Below are positions 12,801 through 21,517 of a stretch of 64,000 nucleotides of DNA, in pieces. Where the stretch lies: positions 3,517,672 through 3,581,671 of the forward strand of contig CM046833.1 in NCBI GenBank assembly GCA_025618425.1. Direction: 5' to 3'. The notes beneath the pieces are model-generated. The model saw nothing but the letters and a program-made list of their open reading frames with translations, was not told the DNA's origin and searched no databases. Source of the stretch: Heliocidaris tuberculata. Its lineage: Eukaryota > Echinodermata > Echinoidea > Camarodonta > Echinometridae. Within the stretch, counting starts at the first letter, position 1; each line of letters opens with the position of its first letter. A program made the translations under genes and the position numbers.

Positions 12801-15800
12801 AGTCCAGGAAAATATCTGCACTGTGTGACATACTGTCAATAGCTCTAGCAATTTTCTTGATGAATAATATAAGTGCGTGCGTAGTTGAATCGAGACCCGG
12901 AGAAAACATGATTATTATTTAAAAACGTAATGAGGCGAGAATAAACAAATTTTTCTAGAATCTTTGAGAAGCGTATTAGGAGTGATATGGGGCGGTTATT
13001 ACCAATGTCTTGTTGGTCTCCTTTCTTATAAACTGGTATGACCTTTGCGATCTTCATTTTATTAGGAACAGTGGCGTTTGTTAGTGATGTATTGAAAGAA
13101 AATAATGTGTTAAAGGTGAAACTTTTTCATGAATGATATTTTTAGTAAAACATTTGTTATACCATCATACCCAGAGCTGTTTTTTTTTTTTTTTAGCTTT
13201 GAATTGTTTACATTGTCAATGACTTCAGTTTCGTGAATAGGTGGAAAAAAACAACAACCAAACTATGTGATATTTTGTCCATTAGAAAAGAATGGAATGG
13301 TAATTTGGATTCAGGTATGTTCTGGGCAAGCTTAGGGTCTATGTTTACAAATAAAGAATTAAATGCATTGGCCACGCAAGTCTGATTAGTTATGTGTTCA
13401 CCATCAACTTGAATATTACTAAAGTCAGATTTATTATTATGTTCGAGATTTTAGGTACACCTTGAAGGTGCCCTACTATGAACATACTCACACCTACACA
13501 CAACATATAGTAGGGTGTACTTTTAATTGAAAATCTTGTTATCGTTATCGTTATCGTTATAGTACACTGCATTTAGTTTTTGTTATGAAGAATATGTTTA
13601 ATTTTGTCATTTATGATTTGTACAATATGTTCTTGATTTGAGAGAAAATAAAAATATCATTACAAAAAAAAAAAAAGTTGTCAGCGTAGTCTGACCAGCC
13701 CTGAGTGATTGATGTTGATGTCATCACAATGTCATTTATTAGATAAATTATGGCTAGCGAAAAAAGACGACTCTTAATCCTAATCAAAACTACAAGAAAT
13801 ATGATGTCCCCCTTATGTTGTTATTATATTTTCAGACATAAATGAATATACCTTAAGTCAAACATTTTAAATTTATTTTCTATATTACTTAATTAATGGA
13901 ACATTTATACTGTTTTATTCTAACTCTCACTAAACTATCGAATAACGTAACCTGGGGTGCCCCTCTAACGTCCGACATTGTTTTACCGAACTAATATGTT
14001 TGATTTTTTAAAAAAAATTTTTAGGTAGAGACGATCGGTGATGCTTACATGGTAGTAGGTGGTCTACCGGTGCCTAGTCCTACACATGCTGAACGTGTAA
14101 TTTCATTTGGCCTTGATACCCTCGATGTTATTCCACAACTTCGATCACCAGTACCAGATCATCAAGTACAGGTAGATTTCTCCTCTTAATAATATAATAA
14201 TAATAATAATATTGGGTATTTATAAAGCGCCATTTCCATTACGCAAAATGCTCAAGGCGCTGTAAAAGTAGAGGAAGGGTACAGTAATAGAGAGTACAAG
14301 AAATTGAGATAAAGAAACCATATTGAAATATACATGAAAAACATAGATACAATGAGGAAACATAAAAAACATTGACAAATTAATCAAATGCATTTTTGAA
14401 CAAGTGCGTTTTAGTGAAGACTTGAAGGAGTTTAGAGTTGATATGTCTTTAAGAGGCTGTGGTAGCTGATTCCAAAGAGTTGATCCTGCACATGCAAATG
14501 ATCCATCACCCCATGATTTCTTTGTTTTGGGTACAACAAGAAGGGAAGAGTTAGCAGACCTAAGTTGTCTTGGAGGATTGTGGAAGGTGAACAAGGTAGA
14601 GTTTTACTTGGTGGAAGTACCATGCAAACTGTGAAATACAAGTAATACAATCTTAAATATTGTACAAAACGCTTATAGTATTATTATTATTGTTATTATT
14701 ATTACTTCTGCAAAATGGGCCGCCGTGTTCACTTCCGCCCCCTTAATCTCACAATAGTTGGTGAAAAACAGGGAATGGAAAATAATGAAAGTGCGGAGCC
14801 CTTTTTATGCTTTCTTTCGTTTAATCCTTTTGCATTTTTTCGGATCCTTGCTCTATGTAAAGGATAACTGCATCGCGTGAGTATTCTAATATTACGTAAT
14901 ACGCCGAAAGGAAAAATGAGCTTTTCTTTTAACATGTAGAAATCAGTCTCTAACTTAGAAGAAGGCGTATTTAGAGTCACACGTAAAATGGTGCATAGTT
15001 AATATTCGGCACTGTGTTATTTTATAACAAATGTATCAAGTTTACCAAGAATAATTTACTAAATAAACTGCAGCACGGTTTATATTTTACATACATTTCT
15101 ACATCGAATATTTCATGCACTTTTTGCACACGCAGGTATGTTAGAAAAAAGGGCACCAAAGCCTCATTGTATTTCATGTCTCAAATTGGTGGTTGATTAC
15201 AGGTTCGCATCGGTGCTCATACTGGTCCAGTTGTAGCTGGGGTGGTAGGACTCAAGATGCCAAGGTACTGCCTATTCGGCGACACAGTTAATACAGCATC
15301 TCGGATGGAAAGCCATGGAGCTCCAGGAAAGATACATGCAAGTCACTCAGTTGTCAAGTAAGATAATATATAAGATACATACAGGCTACACAGTAAGTTG
15401 TCAAGTAAGATAATATAAGATATATACAGGCTATACAGTTGTCAAGTAAGATAATATAATATACATACAGGCTTCACAGTTGTCAAGTAAGATGATATAA
15501 GATACATACAAGCTACACAGTTGCCAAGTAAGATAATATAAGATACATACAGGCTACTCAGTTGTCAAGTAAGATAATAATAAGATACATACAAGCTACA
15601 CGGTTTAGATAATGTAAGATACATACAAGCCAACGTACAGTTGTACAGTAAGAATTTAATGTAGTCCTGAAATCTATAAACCTAACAGTTTTCATGTTAA
15701 ATAGTTTAGCATCCATAAAACACACAATATTTTTTTTAAAAACTTTACTCTGTTAAACAGAGCAATTTGTCATGACGATCGGTTTCGTTCGAAGATAAGA

Positions 15801-17333
15801 GGAGATGTTTACATCAAAGGAAAAGGCAACATGGATACATATTTCTTAATGCGTTCATCTACGCCTCAACAAACTGCCTCTGTGATGTCATCTTCAAATG
15901 ATAAACATGGCACTGTGACGTCACTTACACGTGATCAACCTGCCTCGGTGATGCCATCAGACTTGAAAGAAAGTAAGAAATCCTTACGTAAAAAAAAGAA
16001 CATTTTTCCACACTTCCGGTGGTAATGGGTTTTGTATATAATAATCTGAGATAGCCGTTTCATATGAATATCAGTCTGATTTGGTCATTCTAAATATCGA
16101 TATAAAACAGTATTTAACTGTGATTGTGGAGACAATTATGATTCTCATTATAATATACAAAATCTTTACTGTATGTTTAATACTACAGATATTAGTATCT
16201 CTGAGTAATAAGCGAATTAAATTAGGACCGATCCGGAAATCAATCTGGTCCTCGATGGCAGACTTTAATTGTATGTTGGCTCTTTGCAATGTAGTTTCAA
16301 GCAAGGATTTCCATTATTTTTGCATGTCCAAATACTCCACCTATTTATTGTAATATAAAGAGTTTGGATGTTCATTTGAACTAGAAACTCTCAGAATATA
16401 ATTCTATTACAATTTCTATTTGAGAATCTGTCTACGGTTGGGTTTATCTCTCAATGTTAGTGGTTGACCATGTTCTTAATGTATGGTTCTGTTTGACCAT
16501 GTTTACTACTTATTACTTTGGTTCCGTTTGATCATGTTTACTACATTGCTGCTATATACATTTGGTTCTGGGTGATCATGTTTACTACATTGTTACCATG
16601 GTTCTATCTATCTTTGATTCTGGGTGGTCATGTAATACTACATTGTTACTATCTATCTTTGGTTCTGGGTGATTATGTTTACTACATTGTTACTATCTTT
16701 CTTTGATTCTGGGTGATCATGTTTACTACATTGTTACTATCTATCTTTGGTTCTGTTTGATCATGTTTACTACATAGTTACTATCTTTGATCAATGTTTA
16801 CTACATTGTTACTATCTATCTTTGGTTCTGTTTGGTCATGTTTACTACATAGTTACTATCTTTGATCAAGGTTTACTACATTGTTACTATCTATCTTTGG
16901 TTCTGTTTGATCATGTTTACTACTTTGTTACTATCTATCTTTGGTTCTGTTTGATCATGTTTACTACTTTGTTACTATCTATCTTTGGTTCTGTTTGATC
17001 ATGTTTACTACATAGTTACTATCTTTGATCAATGTTTACTACATTGTTACTATCTATCTTTGGTTCTGTTTGGTCATGTTTACTGTTTACTACATTGTTA
17101 CTATCTATCTTTGGTTCTGTTTGGTCATGTTTACTGTTTACTACATTGTTACTATCTATCTTTCGTTCTGTTTGGTCATGTTTATTACATTGTTACTATC
17201 TATCTATGCAGGGCGTATGGATAACACAAACATGGAACAAACGGGATACCGATCTTCATCTGATCTACTCGAGGTTTCACATGTGTCAAATTCAAACATC
17301 AAGGTGTCTTCGCGCTTTTGTTCGCTTCTATAA
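1..17333 (+). CDS. GUCY1B2: Soluble guanylate cyclase beta-2-like, 3' part of gene (8 exons, 5' incomplete)
   Basis: Makes cGMP from GTP; the family is a cytosolic haem/NO-type receptor cyclase. Exons at 1-134, 2289-2452, 8188-8344, 9092-9240, 14025-14171, 15203-15357, 15761-15972 and 17212-17333 join in consistent phase to give 412 codons plus stop. The H-NOX region lies upstream of the window. Visible residues 1-99 are HNOBA, about 100-150 a charged coiled coil ending in a [12 protein letters not shown] linker, and about 152-345 the cyclase domain. Metal-binding Asp are D163 (MFSDIVKFT) and D207 (VETIGDAY). Guanine-specifying E203 and C273 ([11 protein letters not shown]) and transition-state N280 and R284 are all present, so this subunit has a complete site and could in principle act as a homodimer. 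Motifs [14 protein letters not shown] and [10 protein letters not shown] match vertebrate GUCY1B2 better than alpha or beta-1 subunits as I know them. A Ser/Thr-rich tail follows. Expression is untested. Confidence 0.9.
497..705. repeat. A/G-rich tandem repeat, about 50-bp unit
   Basis: About four degenerate units of the form GGAAAAACAAAGAAATACAT followed by AAGGAGAGAAGAGGATAGATTA, in intron 1 of the cyclase gene. Open frames here on the minus strand (Phe/Leu/Ser-rich) are by-products of the repeat. Confidence 0.75.
735..1570. other. Intron 1 sequence without recognised features
   Basis: Holds a slightly GC-richer stretch near 735-860, then AT-rich sequence. No coding or RNA gene was recognised. 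Confidence 0.5.
1573..2200. repeat. C-rich minisatellite, about 62-bp unit, 10 copies
   Basis: Each unit reads roughly AACGAATAGATGCCTCCTGT, CGATACTGACCACAAATAAA, then TATATCCCCTCCCCTCCCCC. Occurrences of the GATGCCTCC-type core are near 1595, 1650, 1719, 1781, 1840, 1901, 1961, 2023, 2086 and 2163. The C blocks vary in length and end in a ~20-C run near 2140-2158. The minus strand shows long repetitive open frames that are artefacts. The array ends about 90 bp before exon b. Confidence 0.92.
2289..2452 (+). CDS. GUCY1B2: GUCY1B2 exon b: HNOBA core
   Basis: Acceptor TTTTCAG ends at 2288 and donor GTACGT starts at 2453. The split codon restores Gly (G-QMIEMK), the classic L-x-G-Q-M motif. It continues with FLSSPVL..L.EL, then [17 protein letters not shown], which matches the conserved L-Y-L-S-D-I-P-x-H-D-A-T-R-D-L motif of soluble cyclases. 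Ends in phase 0. Confidence 0.9.
2998..3041. repeat. (TA)n(CA)n microsatellite
   Basis: A run of TA dinucleotides from about 2999 passes into CA dinucleotides ending near 3041, in intron 2. Confidence 0.9.
3800..4060 (+). repeat. Dispersed low-complexity element with G- and A-runs
   Basis: Contains G runs, a C run, an A19 run and the phrase TCTGACAAGCAAAAAAA. The same phrase and flanking G/C runs recur near 26290, so this is a copy of a dispersed element and not coding, although it is open in one frame. Confidence 0.55.
4515..4815 (+). repeat. Dispersed repeat 'GACTATTTCGG', copy 1
   Basis: Shares ordered blocks with the reverse complement of 7466-7665: GACGAAAATTTT, AATGTCCAGTC, CTACTTCCTACCGACAAA, GGTGAAATCGA, GGTCTCTTTTGG and GGGGTGACTATTTCGG. 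Its 87-codon open frame is not supported as a gene. Confidence 0.7.
5000..6330. other. Intron 2 sequence without recognised features
   Basis: AT-rich; includes T and G runs near 5143-5187 and a short hairpin at about 5930-5955 (CCCTAGGGAA / TTCCCTAGGG). Nothing coding was recognised. Confidence 0.5.
6340..7157 (-). pseudogene. CR1/L2-like LINE, reverse-transcriptase C-terminal fragment and 3' tail
   Basis: The minus strand reads as the C-terminal third of a non-LTR retrotransposon ORF2. It has [20 protein letters not shown], then [33 protein letters not shown] and [11 protein letters not shown], the usual order after the RT palm. The 3' end holds AGCGCC-type sequence and a short (TTA)n tail at 6346-6370, typical of this type of LINE. 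The catalytic YADD portion is absent, so this is a 5'-truncated insertion in a cyclase intron. The 14196-14640 fragment belongs to the same group. Confidence 0.88.
7466..7665 (-). repeat. Dispersed repeat 'GACTATTTCGG', copy 2 (inverted)
   Basis: Reverse complement of the 4515-4815 repeat, sharing its ordered blocks, in the same intron and opposite orientation. The copies are diverged but co-linear. Confidence 0.7.
8188..8344 (+). CDS. GUCY1B2: GUCY1B2 exon c: signalling coiled coil
   Basis: Acceptor GTGTAG ends at 8187; donor GTGAGT begins at 8345. It encodes [14 protein letters not shown], a Glu/Lys heptad region, then [17 protein letters not shown], the standard linker between the coiled coil and the cyclase domain. 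Ends in phase 1. Confidence 0.92.
8360..8967. mobile_element. Non-coding inverted-repeat element with iterated palindrome, probable MITE
   Basis: Ends are inverted copies of ATTGGGCCATTCT (8360-8372 and 8955-8967), each flanked by TA, which fits a TA target duplication. Inside, GGTCACACACGTGACC or a close variant occurs at 8391, 8580, 8769 and 8938, with spacings 189, 189 and 169, in degenerate ~189-bp units. It has no coding capacity and fills most of intron 3 of the cyclase gene. Confidence 0.65.
9092..9240 (+). CDS. GUCY1B2: GUCY1B2 exon d: first cyclase-domain exon
   Basis: Acceptor TTATCAG ends at 9091; donor GTAAGC begins at 9241. Encodes [13 protein letters not shown] with the first metal-binding Asp, then [18 protein letters not shown]. 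Ends in phase 0 at the VYK that precedes VETIGDAY in the next exon. Confidence 0.95.
9771..9888. repeat. (TTA)n/(TTG)n microsatellite
   Basis: About 35 TTA-type triplets, interrupted by TCA triplets and ending with a few TTG. Open frames of poly-Leu or poly-Tyr across it are artefacts. Confidence 0.95.
10301..10857. mobile_element. Inverted-repeat element inserted in LINE 3' region
   Basis: The ends are long inverted repeats. TTGAATAAATAGAGTAAAAT near 10326 reappears inverted near 10820, and ATCGGATGTA and TTACGGCATTTTG match in both arms. The second LINE copy at 22185-22560 lacks this block, giving an empty-site comparison. A TAAA flank on both sides may be the target duplication. No coding frame is present. 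Confidence 0.75.
12085..12775. other. Foreign stretch inside LINE copy 1
   Basis: Interrupts the LINE between a [12 protein letters not shown] block and the [13 protein letters not shown] block. Contains several AGCATTTGCTT / AGCAAATGCTTG words in both orientations (about 12503, 12541, 12562, 12637 and 12752). No terminal inverted repeats could be fixed. Confidence 0.45.
13735..14020. other. Intron 4 end, no recognised feature
   Basis: AT-rich intronic sequence before exon e; nothing else supported. Confidence 0.5.
14025..14171 (+). CDS. GUCY1B2: GUCY1B2 exon e: second catalytic Asp
   Basis: Acceptor TTTTTAG ends at 14024; donor GTAGAT begins at 14172. The 49 codons start [15 protein letters not shown], which carries the substrate-specifying Glu and the second metal-binding Asp. 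The preceding intron is 4.8 kb and full of LINE sequence. Confidence 0.95.
14196..14640 (-). pseudogene. CR1/L2-like LINE 3' fragment
   Basis: Minus-strand frame with [36 protein letters not shown] and LNSFKSSLK, the end of ORF2. It is followed by an AGCGCTTTATAAATA-type 3' end and a short (ATT)n tail at 14190-14213. The same block order appears at 6340-7157. Confidence 0.85.
14679..14703. repeat. (ATT)n microsatellite
   Basis: A short run of ATT/GTT triplets in intron 5, just upstream (on +) of AT-rich sequence leading to exon f. Confidence 0.7.
15203..15357 (+). CDS. GUCY1B2: GUCY1B2 exon f: purine-binding Cys and catalytic Asn/Arg
   Basis: Acceptor GATTACAG ends at 15202; donor GTAAGA begins at 15358. 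Encodes [34 protein letters not shown] and GKIHAS. Ends in phase 2. The exon end and its donor are the first unit of a tandem repeat, listed separately. Confidence 0.95.
15346..15650 (+). repeat. 41-bp tandem repeat that duplicates an exon end and its 5' splice site
   Basis: The unit contains CAGTTGTCAAGTAAGATAAT and ATAAGATACATACAGGCTAC. The donor-like AA|GTAAGA occurs at 15358 (the real junction), 15405, 15446, 15487, 15528 and 15569; spacings are 47 then 41 four times. Degenerate units continue to about 15650. The array therefore begins inside exon f. Confidence 0.9.
15761..15972 (+). CDS. GUCY1B2: GUCY1B2 exon g: end of cyclase domain and Ser/Thr-rich tail
   Basis: Acceptor AAACAG ends at 15760; donor GTAAGA begins at 15973. 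Encodes the closing [16 protein letters not shown] motif of class III cyclases, then a low-complexity tail rich in Ser, Thr, Gln and Met that carries no known domain. Reading through the donor would add about 17 codons before a stop at 16023-16025, so intron retention gives a slightly different C-terminus. Confidence 0.88.
15973..16440. other. Intron 7, first part
   Basis: AT-rich intron sequence before the minisatellite. Open frames on both strands lack recognisable motifs. Confidence 0.5.
16445..17205 (+). repeat. About 44-bp minisatellite running into a 3' splice site
   Basis: Units of the type CATGTTTACTACATTG, TTACTATCTATCTTTGG, TTCTGTTTGAT repeat about 17 times with small deletions. 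The last unit, TTACTATCTATCTATGCAG, is the acceptor of exon h, so the pyrimidine tract and probable branch region are repeat-derived. Long open frames here are repeat artefacts. Confidence 0.9.
17212..17333 (+). CDS. GUCY1B2: GUCY1B2 exon h: probable C-terminal exon
   Basis: The acceptor CTATGCAG ends at 17211 and phase 1 fits exon g. The exon encodes about 40 residues, Ser- and Asn-rich, to a TAA at 17331-17333. An alternative is a donor at 17296 (AAG|GTGTCT) joined in phase 0 to an acceptor ending near 17397 (TTTTCACAG), giving an open tail beginning LESPNRSQYTILPSYRPS; RNA evidence would decide. The upstream flank is a minisatellite. Confidence 0.65.
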
Positions 17334-17511
17334 AGAGGAAAGAACTTCATATTCTATTGTTTTATTGTAATGTATATAATCCATTTGCTTTTCACAGTTA
17401 GAGTCTCCAAATCGCTCTCAATATACTATACTTCCCAGCTATCGACCATCACTTTTTTTGTTTTTCAGTAGTCTTTTGATTCCATATGATATCAAAACAA
17501 TACATAACAAT

Positions 17512-17513
<2 letters not shown>

Positions 17514-17560
<47 letters not shown>
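17514..17560. repeat. (TA)n microsatellite
   Basis: About 22 TA dinucleotides downstream of the cyclase stop codon. Confidence 0.95.
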
Positions 17561-17562
<2 letters not shown>

Positions 17563-18719
17563 AACTAACATAAATCAGTAGTAAGTAATTAATACAACCA
17601 AGTATATGTTTTACATCAAAACTACTATCACTTCTACAAAAAGAGAGAAAAGAAAAAGCATAACATATTGTACACGTATACAAACAACTTAGAAAAAAAA
17701 ATGGAATCTGTGCAATTGAGTTCGAAACACTCAGTGGTTCTATCCCCTATGTAACCCCCCCCCCCCCCCCCCCGGTGGACATGGGCTCCGGGCTCTTCTT
17801 TGTTGGTTATCATTTAGGTTTTCCCATTTAGAAAAATGGATAGTAAGGGTTCCCCTAATTGATGCCAATTTCCTCTCCTCTAACCTATCTCCTACAATAT
17901 TGTTTTTTATTTCATTAAATGAAGTGGGTTTCTTATGCTCTCTGTTTTTAAAAATCAAATATTTTACGAGAAGTAGAATATAATTTAACAATTTGTGTTT
18001 TCCTTTATTTCTTTCCTCCCTCCCAAACAGAATTTCTTTCCAGCTACAATTCCGTATATCGATATAATTTAAAAATCTCGTACATGATTCCCAGATTAAT
18101 TGTGCATATTCGCAAGAATAAAATAAATGTTTATATGTTTCTTCTTCTTTTTCATAAAAAGAACATAAGTCACTTGAAACAAAATCAAACCGGAAAAGAT
18201 GATGGTTTGTATATATAATGCCATGTATAAGTTTAAATTGGAACTCTCTTAGCCGACAATTTAGTGTACTCTGTCTTACCCTTAAAAATATGTTTTCCAG
18301 TTCCTTGTAAGAAAAACCATAATTTCTTTCCATGCTTTAAAAAACCAGTGGTTCAAAACCTTCTTTCTTGATTAGTTGTAAATATATTTGTTTTGATCTC
18401 AAGTTAGATATGTTAGTTATTGTCCCACCCAAAATGAAATCAGTTTCAGAGTTATTATTTTCTTCCATTCTAAGATTTCTTTTCCATCCCGAAGGTATAC
18501 ACGCGTAAAAGTGTTTTAACCTATCAATGTCATTTACTTCTAAACCTAATTCTGCAAAATATCTATCAGATTTTAATTTGCCATCGTTTCCTAAAATATG
18601 TTTTAGTTTGTAAACTCCTTTTTTGTGCATCTTCTCATCGTATATACAATATCCTTTAAATGGAATAAGCTTATTATTGAAAATTCCCACATCACCAATG
18701 TACCGGTTATTACTGACAC

Positions 18720-18721
<2 letters not shown>

Positions 18722-18760
<39 letters not shown>
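18722..18760. repeat. (TA)n microsatellite inside the LINE
   Basis: About 20 TA dinucleotides placed between the EEWVNTR and NNRYIGDVGIFNN-like parts of the LINE frame, probably an expansion after insertion. Confidence 0.95.
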
Positions 18761-18763
<3 letters not shown>

Positions 18764-18786
18764 TCGTATTCACCCATTCTTCTAAT

Positions 18787-18975
18787 AACACACGATAAAA
18801 ACTACTTTCGAAAAATCAACTGAAGGCAATTTCAATAGCCCTGTCTATCACCTTTAGAAATGTGCGAACATTACAATGGCGTATTACGTAATCCAAACCT
18901 GATTTTTATGGGTAGTACAATAGGCCTTTGAAATTGCCCTTGAGTTTATTTTTCGAAAGTAGTTTTTATCGTGTT
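18787..18975. mobile_element. Palindromic MITE, copy A (189 bp)
   Basis: Ends are inverted: AACACACGATAAAAACTAC on the left and the complement of AACACGATAAAAACTAC on the right. It is flanked by TAAT on both sides (18783-18786 and 18976-18979). LINE coding sequence resumes on either side, confirming insertion. Confidence 0.9.
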
Positions 18976-19079
18976 TAATATATCCATATAAAATTGTGGA
19001 GCTGTCACTTTAATAATGCTGGTAAATAATCACATGAAAATATGAATTCTCCACCTATGTGTCTAATTACAAAGTTAAA

Positions 19080-19266
19080 AACACGATAAAAACTACTTTC
19101 GAAAAATAAACTCAATGGTAATTTCAAAGGTCTATTGTACTGCCCATAGAAATCTTGTTCGGATTACTTAATACGCCATTGTAATGTTCGCACATTTCTA
19201 AAGGTGATAGACAGGGCTATTAAAATTGTCTTGAGTTTATTTTTCGAAAGTAGTTTTTATCGTGTT
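19080..19266. mobile_element. Palindromic MITE, copy B (187 bp)
   Basis: Same family as copies A and C, with AACACGAT and ATCGTGTT termini. Flanked by TAAA (19076-19079 and 19267-19270). Inserted in the same LINE, between the MKWKQYF and FVIRHIGGEF parts of its frame. Confidence 0.9.
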
Positions 19267-21039
19267 TAAAATACTGTTTCCATTTCATATCTTCATCCTT
19301 ATTTAGAAGTTTTTTAACCCACATAACTCTCTGTGATTTCATTTGTGTAGCAAAATTCGTCATTTTTAACCCCCCTTGCCTATAGTCTAAAAACATTGTA
19401 TTTCTATTTATTTTATCTTTCTTTCCTTTCCATATAAAATCAAATACTAATTCATCTAACGAATCATAAACCCATCTTGGAACTGGAGTGAGTGACGATC
19501 GGTATATAACTTTAGAATATATGTGCACTTTAAGTAGCTGAATCTTTCCCATGAAGGTTAAATCTCTTTGCTTCCAAAAATTTAAAAATGATTTTATTTT
19601 ACTCAATATTTCCTTATAATTCATATTTTCTTTCACATGTTCATCTAGAGAGAAAAATACCCCTAGAATCTTCACAAAGTCAACTATTTCACCAAAAGAA
19701 AAATTAAAGTCTAAGCATTGACATAGACCTAATCTTGATATTTTAGTCTTATCCCTATTTATTTTTAGTCCCGAAAGTTTTTCAAAGTCTGCAAATAACA
19801 CCTCTAGCCTATTTATTGATTTTACATTTCGTGCAAAAAATAGTTATATCATCCGCATAAAGAACTAATGTCAATTCCTTATCTCCAAAATTAATTCCTT
19901 CCACCGAAATGTCTGTTCGTAGTTTATGTGCCATTATTTCAATGCATAAAATAAATAAATAAGAAGACAGCAGATCACCCTGCCTAACGCCCCTCTCCAC
20001 TTTGAAATAGCCAGTGGAACCTCCTTCGTTCAAAACACAACTTAAAGTATTTGTGTACAAAACTTTGACCCACTTTTGAAAAGATGGACCGAATCCAAAA
20101 GATAACAAAACTTTTTGAAGAAGTTGATGTGAAACCGAGTCGAAAGCTTTTTCGAAATCTATGGCTAACAGAAAACCAGGTGATTTATAATAGGATGTAT
20201 GAAAAATAATATCATCTATAATACGTATGGCCTCCCCAATATTCCTCCCCTTCATATAACCTACTTGATCTCCCATAATAATTTCATTCATTACTTCCTT
20301 AATCCTTTTTGCCAAAATTTTTCTTAGAATCTTGTAATCCACATTAAGAAGGGATATAGGTCTATAATTTTTAAATGAAAATGGATCTTTCCCATCTTTA
20401 GCGATTAATGTAATTACTGCTTGTTTTTGTGACGATGCCAATTCTCCTAATCTATATGCTTCATTTAAGGCCTCGCTTACTAATCATCCAATATCAGGCC
20501 AAAATGTGTTATGAAATTCTGATGTAAGACCATCATTCCCAGGTGATTTATTAGGTTTTAGTTTTCTTTCATAATCTCTAGACATTCTTCATTGCTTATA
20601 AGTCCTTCACAGTATTCTCGAGATTCCTTCGTTAATTTCGGTAAGTTTTGAAAGAAACTAACATAACAACACTGTAAAGCTTTCTGATTTCTTCAGTTAT
20701 CTTTTTTTCATCACTACAAATGACACCATAACGTTTTAAATTTCTTAATAGTACTCTTCTTTTTGTTATTTTGCATTAACTGATTAAAATATCGCGGATC
20801 CCTCTCTCCACTTTCATACAACGAGACTCGTGATAGAATCTTAATTCCTTCATTTACATAACTATATACTTCCCTTAATTTTTGTGTGTGTTTTTTCCAA
20901 TTTTTCTAAAATATTCTCATTAGTTTCATTCACCAGTTCATATTCTATATCCTGTACTTGTTTTTCTAAATTTGTTCTTATGATTCTTCTTTCTATTGCC
21001 AATCACACACCCCTCCCGATCGATTATCAACCCCCTCCC

Positions 21040-21500
21040 CCTTCCCTCGAGTATCTCGTTTTTATTTGAAAACTTGAATAATATACGGGAAATTGTAATA
21101 GGTAACGATTTAGTTTTATTTCATGTTTTACAAACCTTAAAGAATGTTTGAGATGATGTTAAAAGGAAGCACTAATGTTGATGCTACTATGATCTAGCTA
21201 GTATTAGATTTACACTATTTGTAAGTGCTTTACATAATGTCTTTACCAGATTTAGGCTTAAACATAATGTGATTATCAACTCTAGTGGAGCATTCCAGTA
21301 TTTCCCCAATTTACATGACCCCGATGTCGTTAGCATCCCTCAGATACTCATTTACACATATGGATGGAGAGAAGCAATGTAGATTTAATGCCTTATTATG
21401 CGCAGTGCCGCGGAGATCGGGGACACGACATTTGCACCTCCGTCCATATCCTGAAAGGTCAAAAGTTAAGGTCAAGGTCATGATTTTTATTTTTATTTTT
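21040..21500. other. Unassigned spacer
   Basis: Sequence upstream (5' side) of the truncated LINE. No gene or repeat was recognised. Confidence 0.4.
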
Positions 21501-21517
21501 TTGTTCAGGACAATGTG

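Larger units (their letters stand above)
10040..13445 (-). pseudogene. Jockey-like non-LTR retrotransposon, degenerate copy 1
   Basis: On the minus strand, ordered RT blocks are [19 protein letters not shown] (12845-13057), [20 protein letters not shown] and FADDSN (11661-12116), then LPYLYYC..WGN and VQKRVVRI (11274-11651) and [10 protein letters not shown] (about 11200). An upstream SSGYDGI-like block lies near 13165 and a [14 protein letters not shown] block near 13345. Frameshifts, stops, a ~690-bp foreign stretch (about 12085-12775) and a foldback insertion at 10301-10857 make it dead. A purine-rich 3' region (10900-11035 on +) precedes the 3' end. Clade placement is tentative. A second copy is at 22185-24690. 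Confidence 0.85.
17740..21040 (-). pseudogene. L1/Tx1-like LINE ORF2, 5'-truncated and interrupted
   Basis: Minus strand, from high to low coordinates: a YESGERDPRYFNQLMQ block (about 20800) typical of the segment between the endonuclease and RT; NYRPISLLNVDYKILRKILA, LLAIDFEKAFDSV, GVRQGDLLSSYLFILCIE and VLYADDITIF (20441-19809); GLKINRDKTK and VKILGVFF (19801-19220). A GGEFIF..DYLPALLK block follows at 18980-19079, then VGIFNNKLIPFKG (18690), FYACIPSGWKRN and the C-terminal ETYKHLFYSCEYAQLIW zinc-finger-like block (18333-17740). Two MITEs, a (TA)n expansion and frameshifts break it. No endonuclease domain is visible. Its YADD motif is intact but the frame is not. Confidence 0.9.

Noticed and set aside
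13441..13565. Small hairpin GCCCTACTAT / ATAGTAGGGTG near the LINE 5' edge
   Set aside because: Arms too short and termini undefined; not enough to call an element.
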